Positions 33,901 through 45,946 of a DNA stretch of 64,000 nucleotides are shown piece after piece. Positions within the stretch are counted from its first letter, which is position 1. Every line of letters starts with the position of its first letter. The notes below the pieces were generated by a model. The model was not told the DNA's origin and did not search any database. It worked only from the letters and a program-made list of their open reading frames with translations. This DNA comes from Myxococcus qinghaiensis (GTDB lineage Bacteria > Myxococcota > Myxococcia > Myxococcales > Myxococcaceae), in assembly GCF_024198215.1 (NCBI RefSeq), contig NZ_JAKCFA010000008.1, positions 62,001 to 126,000 on the forward strand, given 5' to 3'. The position numbers and the translations under genes are program-made.

Positions 33901-35094
33901 ATGGAGCCCCTCTTCACGCCCGAGCAACTGGCGGAGATTCACGCCTACCACCTGCCCTACTACGTCCGGGCCGCGGTGGACCCCTTCGCGCGGCTGGCCC
34001 TGCTGGCGCTGCTCCTGGGCGTGCTCGTCCGGCCCTTCTTCCGCATGGCCACGGGGATGGCGGCGGGCCTGGAGCGCCGACTCGGCTTCCTGCGCACCGC
34101 GCCCGTCAGCCGCGCCTTCTTCAGCGCCATGGACCGGCTGTGGGGTGAGCCGGGCTGGGGCGCGGCCGTCATCTTCGCGTTGATGACGGACCTGTTCGTG
34201 AAGCTCGTCTACGCGCCCGTGGACATCTGGTTCGCGTACACGCTGGAACACCAGCACGGCATGTCCAACTACACCCCGGCCGCCTTCGCCCGGGACATGC
34301 TCAAGGGCCACCTGCTGGGCGCATTCGCCATCGCCGCGCTCGTCATCGGCCTGTACGGACTGGCCCGTCGCACGCGGCGCTGGTGGTGGATTCTGGGCGT
34401 GCCCGTCGCCCTCCTCCTGCTCGTCTCCTCCGCGCTGGACCCGTACCGGGGCCGCCTCTACTTCGAGCAGCAGCCCCTTCCCTCGGGCCCTTTGCGCACG
34501 CGGATGACGGAGCTGATGACCCAGGCGGACATCGCCTTCTCCGACGTGCTGGTGGAGAAGACCTCCATCGCCTCGCGCCGGCTCCAGGCGTACTTCGCGG
34601 GCCAGGGCCCCACGCGCACCATCGTCCTCAACGACATCATCCTGCAGGAGCTCACCGAGGATGAGGTGTTGGCCGCCGTGGCCCACGAGGCCGGCCATGT
34701 GCACGAGCCGAAGTGGCCCGGCCGCATCGCCTCCTCGCTGGCGCTGGTGGCGCTCCTCTTCGCCATCGACCGGCTGCTGCGCGTGGCCTCAGCGCGCGGC
34801 TGGTTCGGCACCACGCGCTTCGCGGACATCCGCACCCTCCCCCTGCTCTCCCTCCTGCTGTCCGCCGTCCTGCTCGTCGGAGGCCCCATCGCCGGGGCCT
34901 TCTCCCGCGAGCGCGAGCGCGAGGCGGACCGCTATGCCCTGCGCCTCACCCACGACGTCGACGCATTCCGCCGCATGCTGGTGAAGGCCGCCCGCGTCAA
35001 CAAGATGGACCCCCAGCCCCCCCGCTGGGTCGTCCTCAAGGGCCAGAGCCATCCCCCCATTGGCGAGCGCCTGGCCGACCTGCCTCACCCCTGA
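33901..35094 (+). CDS. M48 (Ste24-like) membrane zinc metalloprotease
   Basis: 397 residues, size of CAAX protease Ste24. Five to six TM helices, and the zinc motif HEAGH at 262-266 in VLAAVAHEAGHVHEPKWPG; the third ligand Glu lies in SREREREADRYALRLTHD. The N-terminal third (YVRAAVDPFARLALLALLLG, KLVYAPVDIWFAYTLEHQHG) and FSNYTP-like loop match Ste24-type architecture rather than soluble HtpX. Cleaves membrane-bound or prenylated-like C-termini or damaged membrane proteins; substrate unknown. Gly in HEAGH replaces the usual Leu but not a ligand. Confidence 0.9.
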   Translation: MEPLFTPEQLAEIHAYHLPYYVRAAVDPFARLALLALLLGVLVRPFFRMATGMAAGLERRLGFLRTAPVSRAFFSAMDRLWGEPGWGAAVIFALMTDLFVKLVYAPVDIWFAYTLEHQHGMSNYTPAAFARDMLKGHLLGAFAIAALVIGLYGLARRTRRWWWILGVPVALLLLVSSALDPYRGRLYFEQQPLPSGPLRTRMTELMTQADIAFSDVLVEKTSIASRRLQAYFAGQGPTRTIVLNDIILQELTEDEVLAAVAHEAGHVHEPKWPGRIASSLALVALLFAIDRLLRVASARGWFGTTRFADIRTLPLLSLLLSAVLLVGGPIAGAFSREREREADRYALRLTHDVDAFRRMLVKAARVNKMDPQPPRWVVLKGQSHPPIGERLADLPHP

Positions 35095-35232
35095 CACGAC
35101 ACGAAAAAGCGGCCGGCAGGTGGGCTCCCCCATTCCCCGTTCCCTCTCCACCCGAGCCCACCCGCCGACAGCCCCCGCCGGGCCACTCCCCCGAGCGCCG
35201 GCGGCACTTCCCCCCACCCTCCTTCCGCCCCG

Positions 35233-35757
35233 CTACGGCTGCTGGGCGTCCTGCTTCAGCTTCTCCACCGCCGCCAGGGTGATGGACTTCACCAGCGCCC
35301 TCGCCCTCCGCCCCGCCGCCGTCTCGCCGTGCGGGTCCACCTCCACCGCGTTGGACAGGTCCGTGAAGCCCTGCCGCTCCCCCTTGCGCAGGTACAGCTC
35401 CCCCCGATTCGCCAGCGCCACCGGATGACCGGCATCCCTCGCCAGCGCCGCGCTGTACTCCGCGATGGCTTCCTCCAGCCTCCCGAGCTTCTGGTACACG
35501 GTGCCCAGCGCCGCGTGAGCCCCCGCGTCCCTCGGGTTCCCCACCACCAGGCCCTCGAAGAGGATGCGCGCCTCCTCCAGCCGCCCCGCCGCCGCCAGGT
35601 CACATCCCACCTGCGCAATCGCCTTCGCCTCTTCGAAGGTCATCCCCTCCACCTCCGCCCATGTCGCCTCCCCCCGCGCGAAGGACTTCATCCGCTGCAC
35701 CGCTCCGCTCTCCATCCGCATCGCCACCGTCGCCTCGTGTTTGATGACGCGTCCCAT
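35233..35757 (-). CDS. LcrH/SycD-like TPR chaperone
   Basis: 174 residues from the ATG at 35757 (an upstream GTG at 35775 would overlap the neighbour's stop). Three TPR-like repeats span residues 45-150: AIAQVGCDLAAAGRLEEARI, AHAALGTVYQKLGRLEEAIA and VALANRGELYLRKGERQGFT. The order, the G-R-x-E-x-A pattern and repeat lengths are close to type III secretion class II chaperones (SycD/LcrH), which bind translocators. The preceding gene, 7 bp upstream on the same strand, encodes a large translocator-like protein, supporting a chaperone-client pair. No injectisome genes are in the window. Confidence 0.72.
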   Translation of the reverse strand: MGRVIKHEATVAMRMESGAVQRMKSFARGEATWAEVEGMTFEEAKAIAQVGCDLAAAGRLEEARILFEGLVVGNPRDAGAHAALGTVYQKLGRLEEAIAEYSAALARDAGHPVALANRGELYLRKGERQGFTDLSNAVEVDPHGETAAGRRARALVKSITLAAVEKLKQDAQQP

Positions 35758-35764
35758 GGGCCCC

Positions 35765-37231
35765 TCAGGCGCCACGCAGGTTGGAGATGGCTGTCTTCGC
35801 CATCTCGTTGAACTTCGCCGACATGTTGCTCATCAGGTCGAACATGGATTTGCGCTTCTCCAGGAGCCGCTGAAGCCGCAGCTCCAGCTCGCGCATGTTC
35901 CCGTCGAGCGTCGCGGCCTTCTTCTTGTCGGCGTCCGACGTGCCCAGCGCCGCGCGGTCCTCTCCCGCGCTCGCCATGCTGTCCATGACCTGCAGAATCT
36001 CCGCGTCCGTCTCCGTGGAGATGGCACCGAGGATGGCCTGCACCTTGTCCTCGATGCTCATGTTCGGGTTGTCGACGATGGAGCGCGCGCTCGACACCTT
36101 CGTCGGTGACGTGCCCGGCTTCGCGCCCCCCGACAACTCCAGCTCCGCCTTCACGTCCAGCCACCCGATGATGCCGTCGCGGCCGTCGATGCCCGCCGCC
36201 ATCTCCAGCCGGTCGAAGTACTCCGGGTGGTCCTTGAAGAACTGCGCGGCCTTCTTCAGCGTCGACGACGCCGCGGGATTCGCCAGCAGCGCCGCCAGGT
36301 CCTCGCGCGTGACGCGGTCATCCTTCGTTCCCGCCGCCGTGTCGAACGTGCCCCAGTTGTCGCGCAGCACCGCCACCGCCTCCAGGTACTCGCGAAAGTC
36401 CGGGTCCTTCGACGTGGGCGGCTTGCCACCGCCCGTCACCGGGCCCTGTCCTCCGCCCGTTCCCGGCGTCGGCCCCGTGCCCGGCGTGGGAGGACGCGTG
36501 CCCGGTGAAGGAGTGCCCGGCGACGGACCTCCCGTGGAAGGAGGACGCGTGCCCGGCGTCCCCGTCGAGGGCGGACACGTCTCCGGCTCGGGCTTCGGAG
36601 TCCGCGGACGCTCCGGCCGGCCGTAGCGAGAGAACTCCTCACCCACGCGCTTCAGCTCGGAGCGGACTCCCGACAACTTGATGCGGTCGTCGTTGTACAG
36701 CTTCTCCACCACCGGCATGAACCGCGCGAGCAGTCCGTTCGAATCCACCCGCTCGAACAGCGCCGCGTTCTCCGTCAGGAAGCGGGCCGCGCTTCGCAGC
36801 TGCGGAGACAGGCTCGTGTCATGGGCCGCGCGCCGCAGCTCGTCCTTCGACAGCGAGCCCGACTTCTTCCCATCCGCGAGGTCCAGCTGGTCGAAGTTCG
36901 CCTCGAGCACCTTCAGCGCGGCCTCGTAGTCCAACATCTTCGGGTCCAACGCGCTGGTGCCCGTGGGAAGGATGGGCGCATAGCCCTCCGTCTTCGCCGC
37001 GCCCCCCGTTGCCGCGTACTCCGTCTTCGCCGCCGGGTTCTTCTTCAGGTCCTCCGCCACCCCCACCACGCCGCTCGCCGCCAGCAACACGTTGCCCGTC
37101 GCCACGCCCTCCACCGTCTTGATGGAATGAGCGATGAGGGGCGTCAGCCCCCGCGTGTCACCCGCGCCCTCCACCGCCGTGCCCTCGGGGCTGGCCAGCA
37201 GGTTCGTCGCGCCCTTCAGAAAGTCCACCAT
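35765..37231 (-). CDS. HrpF/NolX-like two-domain secreted protein, possible T3SS translocator
   Basis: 488 residues, no signal peptide. Residues 103-190 and 279-365 are a duplicated helical domain with EF-hand-like loops (DGKKSGSLSKDE at 120-131; DGRDGIIGWLD at 349-359) and repeats of the type FxxLDxxxG..DxxL..L. These resemble the repeated domain of HrpF/NolX type III translocators. A Pro/Gly/Thr-rich linker joins them (206-275). Residues 392-488 are a long amphipathic helix ending SMFDLMSNMSAKFNEMAKTA. Followed 7 bp later by the SycD-like chaperone gene. The translocator assignment is inference and rests on pattern and context. Confidence 0.6.
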   Translation of the reverse strand: MVDFLKGATNLLASPEGTAVEGAGDTRGLTPLIAHSIKTVEGVATGNVLLAASGVVGVAEDLKKNPAAKTEYAATGGAAKTEGYAPILPTGTSALDPKMLDYEAALKVLEANFDQLDLADGKKSGSLSKDELRRAAHDTSLSPQLRSAARFLTENAALFERVDSNGLLARFMPVVEKLYNDDRIKLSGVRSELKRVGEEFSRYGRPERPRTPKPEPETCPPSTGTPGTRPPSTGGPSPGTPSPGTRPPTPGTGPTPGTGGGQGPVTGGGKPPTSKDPDFREYLEAVAVLRDNWGTFDTAAGTKDDRVTREDLAALLANPAASSTLKKAAQFFKDHPEYFDRLEMAAGIDGRDGIIGWLDVKAELELSGGAKPGTSPTKVSSARSIVDNPNMSIEDKVQAILGAISTETDAEILQVMDSMASAGEDRAALGTSDADKKKAATLDGNMRELELRLQRLLEKRKSMFDLMSNMSAKFNEMAKTAISNLRGA

Positions 37232-37424
37232 GAGCCCTCCCGCGCGGCGTGTTGGAAGCAGTGCCGCGCGCTGGGCAGAGGGGGTTGCAGCGGGGATGCC
37301 GCCCGGTGGCTCGCAGGGCGTCGCAGCGAATTCCGTCGGTTAGCCTGACTGACAGGCGAGGCGCGTCCCCGACGTCGGACGGAGCGGTCCGCGACGGAGG
37401 ATTGCGGTTAAGGTCCTGAGGCAC

Positions 37425-37895
37425 ATGCGCACCTTCGGTTTGGACTACGGAACCAAGACCATCGGCGTGGCCGTCTCGGATGGGCTGGGGCTCACCGCCC
37501 AGGGCGTCACCACCATCCGACGCACCTCGCTCAAGGCGGACCTCGCCGCGCTCGGCGCCCTGGCGCGCGAGCACGAGGTGGACCGCATGGTCATCGGACT
37601 GCCGCTCAACATGGACGGCTCCGAGGGCCCACGCGCGGAGGCCTCGCGCAAGTTCGCGGACGCTGTGACGCAGGCGCTCGGCGTCCAGGTGGAGCTGCTG
37701 GACGAGCGGCTGTCCACCGTGGCCGCCACCCGCACGCTCCTGGAAGCGGACGTCAGCCGTGCCCGCCGCAAGGAGGTCATCGATCAGGTAGCCGCGCAGT
37801 TCATCCTCCAGGGGTGGCTGGACGCCCGCCGTCCCCAGGAGGCGTCTGCGCACGCGGATGACTACGACGACTACGACTCGGAGCCGTCTGAGTGA
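37425..37895 (+). CDS. ruvX: Putative pre-16S rRNA nuclease / Holliday junction resolvase-like YqgF
   Basis: 156 residues. RNase H-like fold with catalytic D7 in [17 protein letters not shown] in [14 protein letters not shown] and the terminal helix motif [16 protein letters not shown]. YqgF/RuvX trims 16S rRNA ends in many bacteria. The C-terminal DDYDDYDSE tail is acidic. The stop overlaps the mltG GTG by 4 bp, a common arrangement of yqgF with mltG. Confidence 0.94.
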   Translation: MRTFGLDYGTKTIGVAVSDGLGLTAQGVTTIRRTSLKADLAALGALAREHEVDRMVIGLPLNMDGSEGPRAEASRKFADAVTQALGVQVELLDERLSTVAATRTLLEADVSRARRKEVIDQVAAQFILQGWLDARRPQEASAHADDYDDYDSEPSE

Positions 37896-38953
37896 AGAAG
37901 GCCCTCGTCTCAGTGCTCGTGCTCGCCGTCCTCGCGGCGGCGGGCGTGGGAGGCTGGTACTTCCAGCAGTCGCGCCACCTCTCTGAGTTCGCCGCGACGC
38001 CCACTGCCTTGCCCGCGCCCGTGACGGTGGACGTTCCTCCCGGCACGGGGCCTCGCGCGCTCGCGCGGCTGCTGGCGGACCGAGGCGTGGTGACGGACGC
38101 GGAGCTGTTCTATCGCTACCTGCGCCGGGAAGACCTTGGCCCCCGGCTGAAGGCCGGTGAGTACGAGTTCGAAGGCACCCTCACGCCGGCCCAGGCCGCG
38201 GAGAAGGTCGCCTCGGGTCAGGTGAAGCTCCACCGCTTCACCGTGCCGGAGGGACTGCGCGCGGAGGAAATCCTTCCGTTGCTCGTGGCCTCCGGATTGG
38301 GGCTCGACCTCCGGAAGCTGGAGGCGCTCATCGCCGACGCGGCCTTCCTGCGCGAAGCGGGCGTGCCCGCGAAGTCCATCGAGGGCTTCCTCTTCCCGGA
38401 CACGTACACCTTCGCCAAGGGCGTCCGCGAGGAGGCCGTGCTCGGGAAGATGGTGGCGCGAGCCCTGGAGGAGTACCGGAAGGCGGACGCGGCGCGAAAG
38501 CCCGGCGTGAAGCTGGGCCTGCTGCAGACCTTCACGCTCGCCTCCATCGTGGAGAAGGAGACGGGCGCGCCCGAGGAGCGGCCTCGCATCGCCTGCGTCT
38601 TCCACAACCGGCTCCGCAAGGGCATGCGCCTGGAGACGGACCCGACGGTGCTCTACGCCATGCGCCTGTTGCGCGGCGTCTTCACGAAGAACCTCACGCG
38701 CGAAGACCTGCGGACGCTCCACCCGTACAACACCTACAAAGTCTCAGGGCTGCCGCCGGGGCCCATCGCCAGCCCGGGCGCCGCGGCGCTCCAGGCCGCG
38801 CTCGCGCCACAGGACTGCGAGGACCTCTTCTTCGTGTCGCGCAACGACGGCACCCACGTCTTCTGCCCCACCTACGACTGCCACCAGGCGCTCGTGAAGC
38901 AGTGGCAGGTGGAGTACTTCAAGAAGCAGCAGGCGACGCCCCGGAAGCCCTGA
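37892..38953 (+). CDS. mltG: Endolytic peptidoglycan transglycosylase MltG
   Basis: 353 residues, anchored by an N-terminal TM helix (ALVSVLVLAVLAAAGVGGWY). A LysM-like subdomain is followed by the catalytic core: E221 in ASIVEKETG (E218 in E. coli MltG), RIACVFHNRL and the family motif SGLPPGPIASPGAAALQAAL near residues 285-310. Cuts nascent glycan strands to set chain length. GTGA overlap with ruvX shows co-translation. Confidence 0.95.
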   Translation: MKKALVSVLVLAVLAAAGVGGWYFQQSRHLSEFAATPTALPAPVTVDVPPGTGPRALARLLADRGVVTDAELFYRYLRREDLGPRLKAGEYEFEGTLTPAQAAEKVASGQVKLHRFTVPEGLRAEEILPLLVASGLGLDLRKLEALIADAAFLREAGVPAKSIEGFLFPDTYTFAKGVREEAVLGKMVARALEEYRKADAARKPGVKLGLLQTFTLASIVEKETGAPEERPRIACVFHNRLRKGMRLETDPTVLYAMRLLRGVFTKNLTREDLRTLHPYNTYKVSGLPPGPIASPGAAALQAALAPQDCEDLFFVSRNDGTHVFCPTYDCHQALVKQWQVEYFKKQQATPRKP

Positions 38954-38960
38954 GGCCCCA

Positions 38961-38975
38961 CGCCCGCTACGGGCG
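38961..38975. terminator. Bidirectional hairpin at the convergent mltG/GT39 end
   Basis: Perfect 6-bp stem CGCCCG/CGGGCG (38961-38966 and 38970-38975); the 3-nt loop is the stop codon of the minus-strand gene. Short, no T tract. Confidence 0.4.
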
Positions 38976-40550
38976 GCGACGGTACACGTGCAGCGGCGCG
39001 GTGAAGCCGTCGATCTCCTCGTAGGCGACGCCGTCCAGCGTCAGCGTGCGCCCCTCCAGCTTCACGCCGGCGTCCTTCACCAGCGAGCCCTGGTCGAAGC
39101 GCACCAGCACCTCCGGCCGAGCCTCCGCCAGCAGCTTGCGGAACGTGTCCCAGCGCACGCGGGCGATTCTCTCCTCCGGCAACCCGGAGAAGAAGGCCAC
39201 CTGCAGGTCCATGTAGCCGGGGTCGTCGTCGAGGGCCAGCGAGCCCCCCTTCAGGGCCACCTGCTCCTTCACGTAGTCCGCCACCTGCATCACCGGCACC
39301 GGGTTGGTCGACGTGGGGCTCACCGGCCGCAAGGAGTTCTGCAGCCGTCCCTCCGCGCGGAACGTGTACAGGCCCATGGCCACCGGCAGCACCACCGCCA
39401 GCACCGCCGTCACGCCCAGCACCGCCTTGCGCAGCCCCTCGCCCCTGCTGCCCACCAGCGCCGCGAAGCCGAAGGCCACGAACACCGGCAGCACCGCCAG
39501 CTGCGTCACCGTGAAGCGCCCCAGCGGGACGAAGTTCAACAGCACCACCGCGCGGAACGTGAAGTACGCGGTGGGCACCACCGCCGTCGCCACCAGCCAG
39601 CGCGTGTCCGGACGCGCCTTCCACGCCTTCACCATGCCCACCATGCCCAGGAGCGCCACGCCGGGCGTCAGGGTGAGCAGCGCCACCCCAGGCCAGAAGA
39701 AGAGCTGTTGCACCCGCCATCCGATGGCGGCTCCCGAGCCCGCGGACGACAGCACCCAATCGCGATGGAACGCCTCCACCGCCTTCACGGGGAAGAACGG
39801 GTCGCCGTGCATCAGCTCGTTGCCCTGCATCCACAGCAGGGGAAACGGCAGGCACGCCAGCCCGAAGCCCACCGCGCGCGTCACCGACGCCACCTTGTCC
39901 TCGCTGCTGAAGAGCAGCGCCGCGCACATCAGCGGGATGTACATCCACGCGTCGTAGCGCAGCGCGCACGCGAGGTTGATCATCAGCGCGGCCTGGAACA
40001 GCGGCGCGAAGCGGTTCTCGTCCACGGCCTCCGCGTACAGCGCGAAGGCGGCCAGCATGAAGAACAGCGACACCGCCTCACTGCCCGCCGTGGTGGAGAA
40101 CTGCAGATGCATGCCCCACGCGGCGAACGCCAGCCCGCCCGCCACGCCCGCGCGCCAGCCGAACAGCCGCCGCGTCAGCGCGAACAGCGGCACCACCGAC
40201 AGCACGCCGAACAGCAGGCTCACCACGCGCCCCGCCACCTCCCTGTCGAACACCGACAGGGCCACGCCCACCAGGTACAGGTGCAGCGGACCGAACTGGT
40301 ACGCGCCATCCCCGTACGCGGTGATGAGGTGCGGCTCGCGCAACCAGCGCTCCGCCAGCTCCGTGCGCACCACCGCGTCGCCGTAGAGGTTCTCGTTGAT
40401 GAAGAACACCACCAGCCGCGGCAGCAGGGCCACCACCAGCAACATCCCCAAAAGCCAGCGGGTGCTCGGCTCGCGCGAGGGGGTGGGGACCGCCGCCAGG
40501 CTCGGCACGGGGGACGAAGGGTGGGAGACGGGGGTAGGTGCGGTCGCCAT
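38967..40550 (-). CDS. GT-C family (GT39-like) membrane glycosyltransferase
   Basis: 527 residues with about ten to twelve TM helices. N-terminal acidic loop INENLYGDAVVR (residues about 50-61) carries the Asp expected of the GT-C catalytic loop, and ELAERWLREPHLITAYGDGA follows. The overall plan matches ArnT/PMT-type enzymes that use polyprenyl-phosphate sugar donors on the periplasmic side. The C-terminus holds a soluble periplasmic domain (ALDDDPGYMDLQVAFFSGLP). Acceptor unknown; could modify lipids or proteins. Single gene with no glycan operon nearby. Confidence 0.85.
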   Translation of the reverse strand: MATAPTPVSHPSSPVPSLAAVPTPSREPSTRWLLGMLLVVALLPRLVVFFINENLYGDAVVRTELAERWLREPHLITAYGDGAYQFGPLHLYLVGVALSVFDREVAGRVVSLLFGVLSVVPLFALTRRLFGWRAGVAGGLAFAAWGMHLQFSTTAGSEAVSLFFMLAAFALYAEAVDENRFAPLFQAALMINLACALRYDAWMYIPLMCAALLFSSEDKVASVTRAVGFGLACLPFPLLWMQGNELMHGDPFFPVKAVEAFHRDWVLSSAGSGAAIGWRVQQLFFWPGVALLTLTPGVALLGMVGMVKAWKARPDTRWLVATAVVPTAYFTFRAVVLLNFVPLGRFTVTQLAVLPVFVAFGFAALVGSRGEGLRKAVLGVTAVLAVVLPVAMGLYTFRAEGRLQNSLRPVSPTSTNPVPVMQVADYVKEQVALKGGSLALDDDPGYMDLQVAFFSGLPEERIARVRWDTFRKLLAEARPEVLVRFDQGSLVKDAGVKLEGRTLTLDGVAYEEIDGFTAPLHVYRRRP

Positions 40551-41160
40551 GACGCGCGGCAGGATACGCAGGCACGGCCCAAAGCCAAGCTGGCGACCCC
40601 GGCTTCTCCCACTCCGGGCCCTTCACCCTCGGCACGGCCCGCCCCGGAACGCGCGAAGCCTCACCGTGCGTATGCCTCCCGCGGGGCCACCCAGCGTGCG
40701 GAAACGGGCGAATGTATCACCCTCCAGGCCCGGGTCGCCCGCCTGGTTGCCGCTATTTCCTCGCACGGATGCAAACCCTGGCGCCGACATGTGGAGCGAA
40801 CGGAGACGCCGCCCCACAACCAGCGGACAATTGGCGCTCGGCGGGCACCCGAACCCCCCCTCAGGCGTTCAATACCCTTCGCGTTCGGGGGGGGCACCTA
40901 CCCCCTCGCGGGGGCGGCCCTATAATCTCCTCTGCCTCTTCACCCCGTGAAGGGGGCGCGCCTGGTCGGCGTCCAGCCCCTGACACGAGCGTAACGCGCG
41001 GTCCCATTCCGCGGCGGGGTCCCGAATTGGCTGCAGGGCTGTCGTGCCTGGGACCTCGGCGGGATGGTTGTGGAATGGCAATCCAGCCCTCCAGGTTCAC
41101 CATTCTGGCCCCCTCGGGTGTGAACATTTCGCACCCCTGGCCGGCCCCCGAGGGAGAGAC
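40551..41160. other. 610-bp intergenic region upstream of prkA
   Basis: No gene supported. The left half is AT-richer than the coding DNA around it. A TATAAT sits at 40921 and a small C/G hairpin (ccccctcgcggggg, 40901-40914) just upstream. The right half (40980-41160) has no strong motif beyond the ribosome site before 41161. Long leader suggests regulated transcription of the prkA operon. Confidence 0.6.
40921..40926 (+). promoter_or_regulatory. Perfect -10-like TATAAT upstream of prkA
   Basis: TATAAT at 40921-40926, about 235 bp before the prkA ATG. At 17-bp spacing the -35 position reads ctaccc, so a typical sigma-70 -35 is missing. It may be used by an activator-dependent promoter or may be chance. 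Confidence 0.3.
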
Positions 41161-43224
<2,064 letters not shown>

Positions 43225-43250
43225 CCACCTCAGGAGAAGGGCGAGCCGTC

Positions 43251-44360
43251 GTGACCTTGAAGATCCACCAGGACCACTCCCGCTTCAAACAGATTGTCCG
43301 CGGGAAGATCAAAGCCAACCTGCGCAAGTACGTGCAGAAAGGCGAGATGATTGGGAAGAAGGGCAAGGATGCCATCAGCATCCCCATCCCCTTCATCGAC
43401 ATCCCTCGCTTCAAGTACGGCCACAAGGAGCAGGGTGGCGTCGGACAGGGCGAGGGTGAGGTGGGTCAGCAGCTCGGCCCCGGGGCGGTGGAGCCCGGGG
43501 AGGGCCACCAGGCCGGCCAGGGCGAGGGAGACCACGCCCTGGAGGTGGACGTCACGTTGGAGGAGCTGGCGCAAATCCTGGGCGAGGAGCTCCAGCTCCC
43601 CAACATCGAGCGGCGCCAGAACGAGCGGCTCGTCACCCAGAAGATTCGCTACACCGGCATCAACACCACCGGTCCGGAGTCGCTCCGGCACTTCAAGCGG
43701 ACCTTCAAGCAGGCCCTGCGGCGGCAGATCGCCGCGGGCACCTACGACGCCGCGCGCCCGGTCATCATCCCCACGAGAGAAGACCGCCGCTACCGCAGCT
43801 ACAAGCTCCAGAACCTGCCGGAGACCAACGCGGTCATCATCTACATGATGGACGTGTCCGGCTCCATGGGCGACGAGCAGAAGGAGATCGTCCGCATCGA
43901 GAGCTTCTGGCTCGATACGTGGCTGCGTCACCAATACAAGGGCCTGGAGGCGCGCTACATCATCCACGACGCGGTGGCGCGCGAGGTGGACCGCGACACG
44001 TTCTTCCACACCCGCGAGTCCGGCGGGACGATGATCTCCAGCGCCTACAAGCTCTGCCGCGACATCATCCTCGCGGACTACCCGAAGAGCGCGTGGAACA
44101 TCTACCCGTTCCACTTCAGCGACGGTGACAACTGGAGCGCGGATGACACGCGCCAGTGCATCGAGATGCTGCGCAACGACGTGCTGCCCAACGTCAACCA
44201 GTTCGCCTACGGACAGGTGGAGTCCCCCTACGGCAGCGGCCAGTTCATCAAGGATTTGCGCGAGGCGGTGGGAGACACGCCCAACGTCGCGCTCAGCGAA
44301 ATCGCGGACAAGGACGCCATCTACGCGTCCATCAAGGACTTCCTCGGCAAGGGCCGCTGA
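43251..44360 (+). CDS. YeaH/YhbH (DUF444) von Willebrand A-like protein
   Basis: 369 residues from GTG at 43251, with AGGAG about 14 nt upstream. Starts [20 protein letters not shown], the conserved YeaH beginning; [20 protein letters not shown] follows. A Gly/Glu-rich insert at 65-105 ([20 protein letters not shown]) is typical. The C-terminal VWA-type domain has MIDAS DVSGS (D201-S205). Partner of PrkA in the conserved yeaG-yeaH-ycgB cluster; biochemical role unknown. Confidence 0.94.
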   Translation: MTLKIHQDHSRFKQIVRGKIKANLRKYVQKGEMIGKKGKDAISIPIPFIDIPRFKYGHKEQGGVGQGEGEVGQQLGPGAVEPGEGHQAGQGEGDHALEVDVTLEELAQILGEELQLPNIERRQNERLVTQKIRYTGINTTGPESLRHFKRTFKQALRRQIAAGTYDAARPVIIPTREDRRYRSYKLQNLPETNAVIIYMMDVSGSMGDEQKEIVRIESFWLDTWLRHQYKGLEARYIIHDAVAREVDRDTFFHTRESGGTMISSAYKLCRDIILADYPKSAWNIYPFHFSDGDNWSADDTRQCIEMLRNDVLPNVNQFAYGQVESPYGSGQFIKDLREAVGDTPNVALSEIADKDAIYASIKDFLGKGR

Positions 44361-44400
44361 CGTCTGGCCTCCCCCACGTGCCCCTCGGAGCGACTTCCCG

Positions 44401-45894
44401 ATGCCCAAGAGCCTCACACCCCGCCTCGCCGCGCTGAGGGATGAAATCCACGGCTACGCGAAGGAGTTCGGCCTCGACTTCTTCGACACCGTCTTCGAGA
44501 TGGTGTCCTACGACGAGATGAACATGGTGGCCGCCTACGGCGGCTTCCCCACGCGCTACCCCCACTGGCGCTGGGGCATGGAATACGAGCAGCTCGCCAA
44601 GGGCTACGAGTACGGGCTCAGCAAAATCTACGAGCTCGTCATCAACAATGACCCTTGCTACGCGTACCTGATGGAGAGCAATCCGGAGGTGGACCAGAAG
44701 CTGGTCATGGCCCACGTCTACGGACACTGCGACTTCTTCAAGAACAACTTCTCCTTCCGCCACACCAACCGGCGGATGATTGATGAGATGGCCAACCACG
44801 CCACGCGCGTGCGGCGCTGGGTGGACAAGATTGGCGTGGAGAAGGTCGAGGACTTCATCGACCGCACGCTGAGCCTGGAGAACCTCATCGACCAGCACTC
44901 GCCCCACATCCGGCGCAACCCGGACCCCAAGCGCGTGGCGGACGAGCTCAAGGCCAATGAGGGCGTGGAGGGCTTCAAGGTCGGCCGCGAGTACATGCGC
45001 GGCTACATCAACCCGTCAGAGTTCCTCGACTCCCAGCGAAAGAAGGTGGAGGACGAGAAGCAGCGGGCCAAGAAGTTCCCCGAGCGCCCCCAGCGCGACG
45101 TGCTGCTCTTCCTCCTGGAAGAGGCGCCGCTGGAGCCGTGGGAGTCGGACATCCTCGCGATTCTCCGTGAGGAGGCGCACTACTTCGCGCCCCAGGGCCA
45201 GACGAAAATCATGAACGAGGGGTGGGCCAGCTACTGGCACTCCACCATCATGACCCGCCGCGCCCTGCGCGATGACGAAATCATCGACTACGCGGACCAC
45301 CACTCCGGCACCATGGGCACCCGCCCCGGCGCCATCAATCCCTACAAGCTGGGCATCGAGCTGTGGCGGGATATCGAGGAGCGGTGGAACAAGGGCCGCT
45401 TCGGCAAGGAGTGGGACGAGTGTGATGATTTGCGCGCCCGCCGCTCCTGGGACAAGAAGTCGGGCGCCGGCCGCGAGAAGATTTTCGAGGTCCGCAAGCA
45501 CTACAACGACATCACCTTCATCGACACGTTCCTGACGCCCGAGTTCGCGATGGAGCAGAAGCTCTTCGTGTATGGCTTCAATGACAAGCGCAACTCGTGG
45601 GAGATTCTCGACCGCGAGTTCCGCAAGGTGAAGAGCAAGCTGCTCCAGGGGCTCACCAACTTCGGCCAGCCCATCATCGAGGTCGTGGACGCCAACCACG
45701 AGAACCGCGGGGAGCTGCTGCTCGCACACAAGCACGATGGCCAGGACCTCAAGGGCGACTACGCGCGCGAGACGCTCAAGAACCTCCAGTCCCTCTGGCG
45801 CAGGCCCGTCAACATCATCACCCGCTATGACAACAAGGGCGTGATGCTGCGCTTCGACGGGACGACGCAGACGGAGAAGAAGGTGGAGCTGTAG
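44401..45894 (+). CDS. spoVR: SpoVR/YcgB-family protein
   Basis: 497 residues (E. coli YcgB is about 510). Starts at the conserved [20 protein letters not shown]. Characteristic blocks: [58 protein letters not shown] and [15 protein letters not shown]. In Bacillus SpoVR acts in spore cortex formation; the molecular function is unknown. Third gene of the prkA cluster, converging on a kinase gene with a strong terminator hairpin between them. Confidence 0.95.
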   Translation: MPKSLTPRLAALRDEIHGYAKEFGLDFFDTVFEMVSYDEMNMVAAYGGFPTRYPHWRWGMEYEQLAKGYEYGLSKIYELVINNDPCYAYLMESNPEVDQKLVMAHVYGHCDFFKNNFSFRHTNRRMIDEMANHATRVRRWVDKIGVEKVEDFIDRTLSLENLIDQHSPHIRRNPDPKRVADELKANEGVEGFKVGREYMRGYINPSEFLDSQRKKVEDEKQRAKKFPERPQRDVLLFLLEEAPLEPWESDILAILREEAHYFAPQGQTKIMNEGWASYWHSTIMTRRALRDDEIIDYADHHSGTMGTRPGAINPYKLGIELWRDIEERWNKGRFGKEWDECDDLRARRSWDKKSGAGREKIFEVRKHYNDITFIDTFLTPEFAMEQKLFVYGFNDKRNSWEILDREFRKVKSKLLQGLTNFGQPIIEVVDANHENRGELLLAHKHDGQDLKGDYARETLKNLQSLWRRPVNIITRYDNKGVMLRFDGTTQTEKKVEL

Positions 45895-45904
45895 CGCTCC
45901 CCTC

Positions 45905-45933
45905 CCCTCGGGCGCACTGCTCGCGCCCGGGGG
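45905..45933. terminator. Strong bidirectional hairpin after spoVR
   Basis: An 11-bp stem (45905-45915 with 45923-45933) including one G-U pair, and a 7-nt loop. Located between convergent stops at 45894 and 45947. No T tract. Confidence 0.62.
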
Positions 45934-45946
45934 ACCCGAGAGGACC

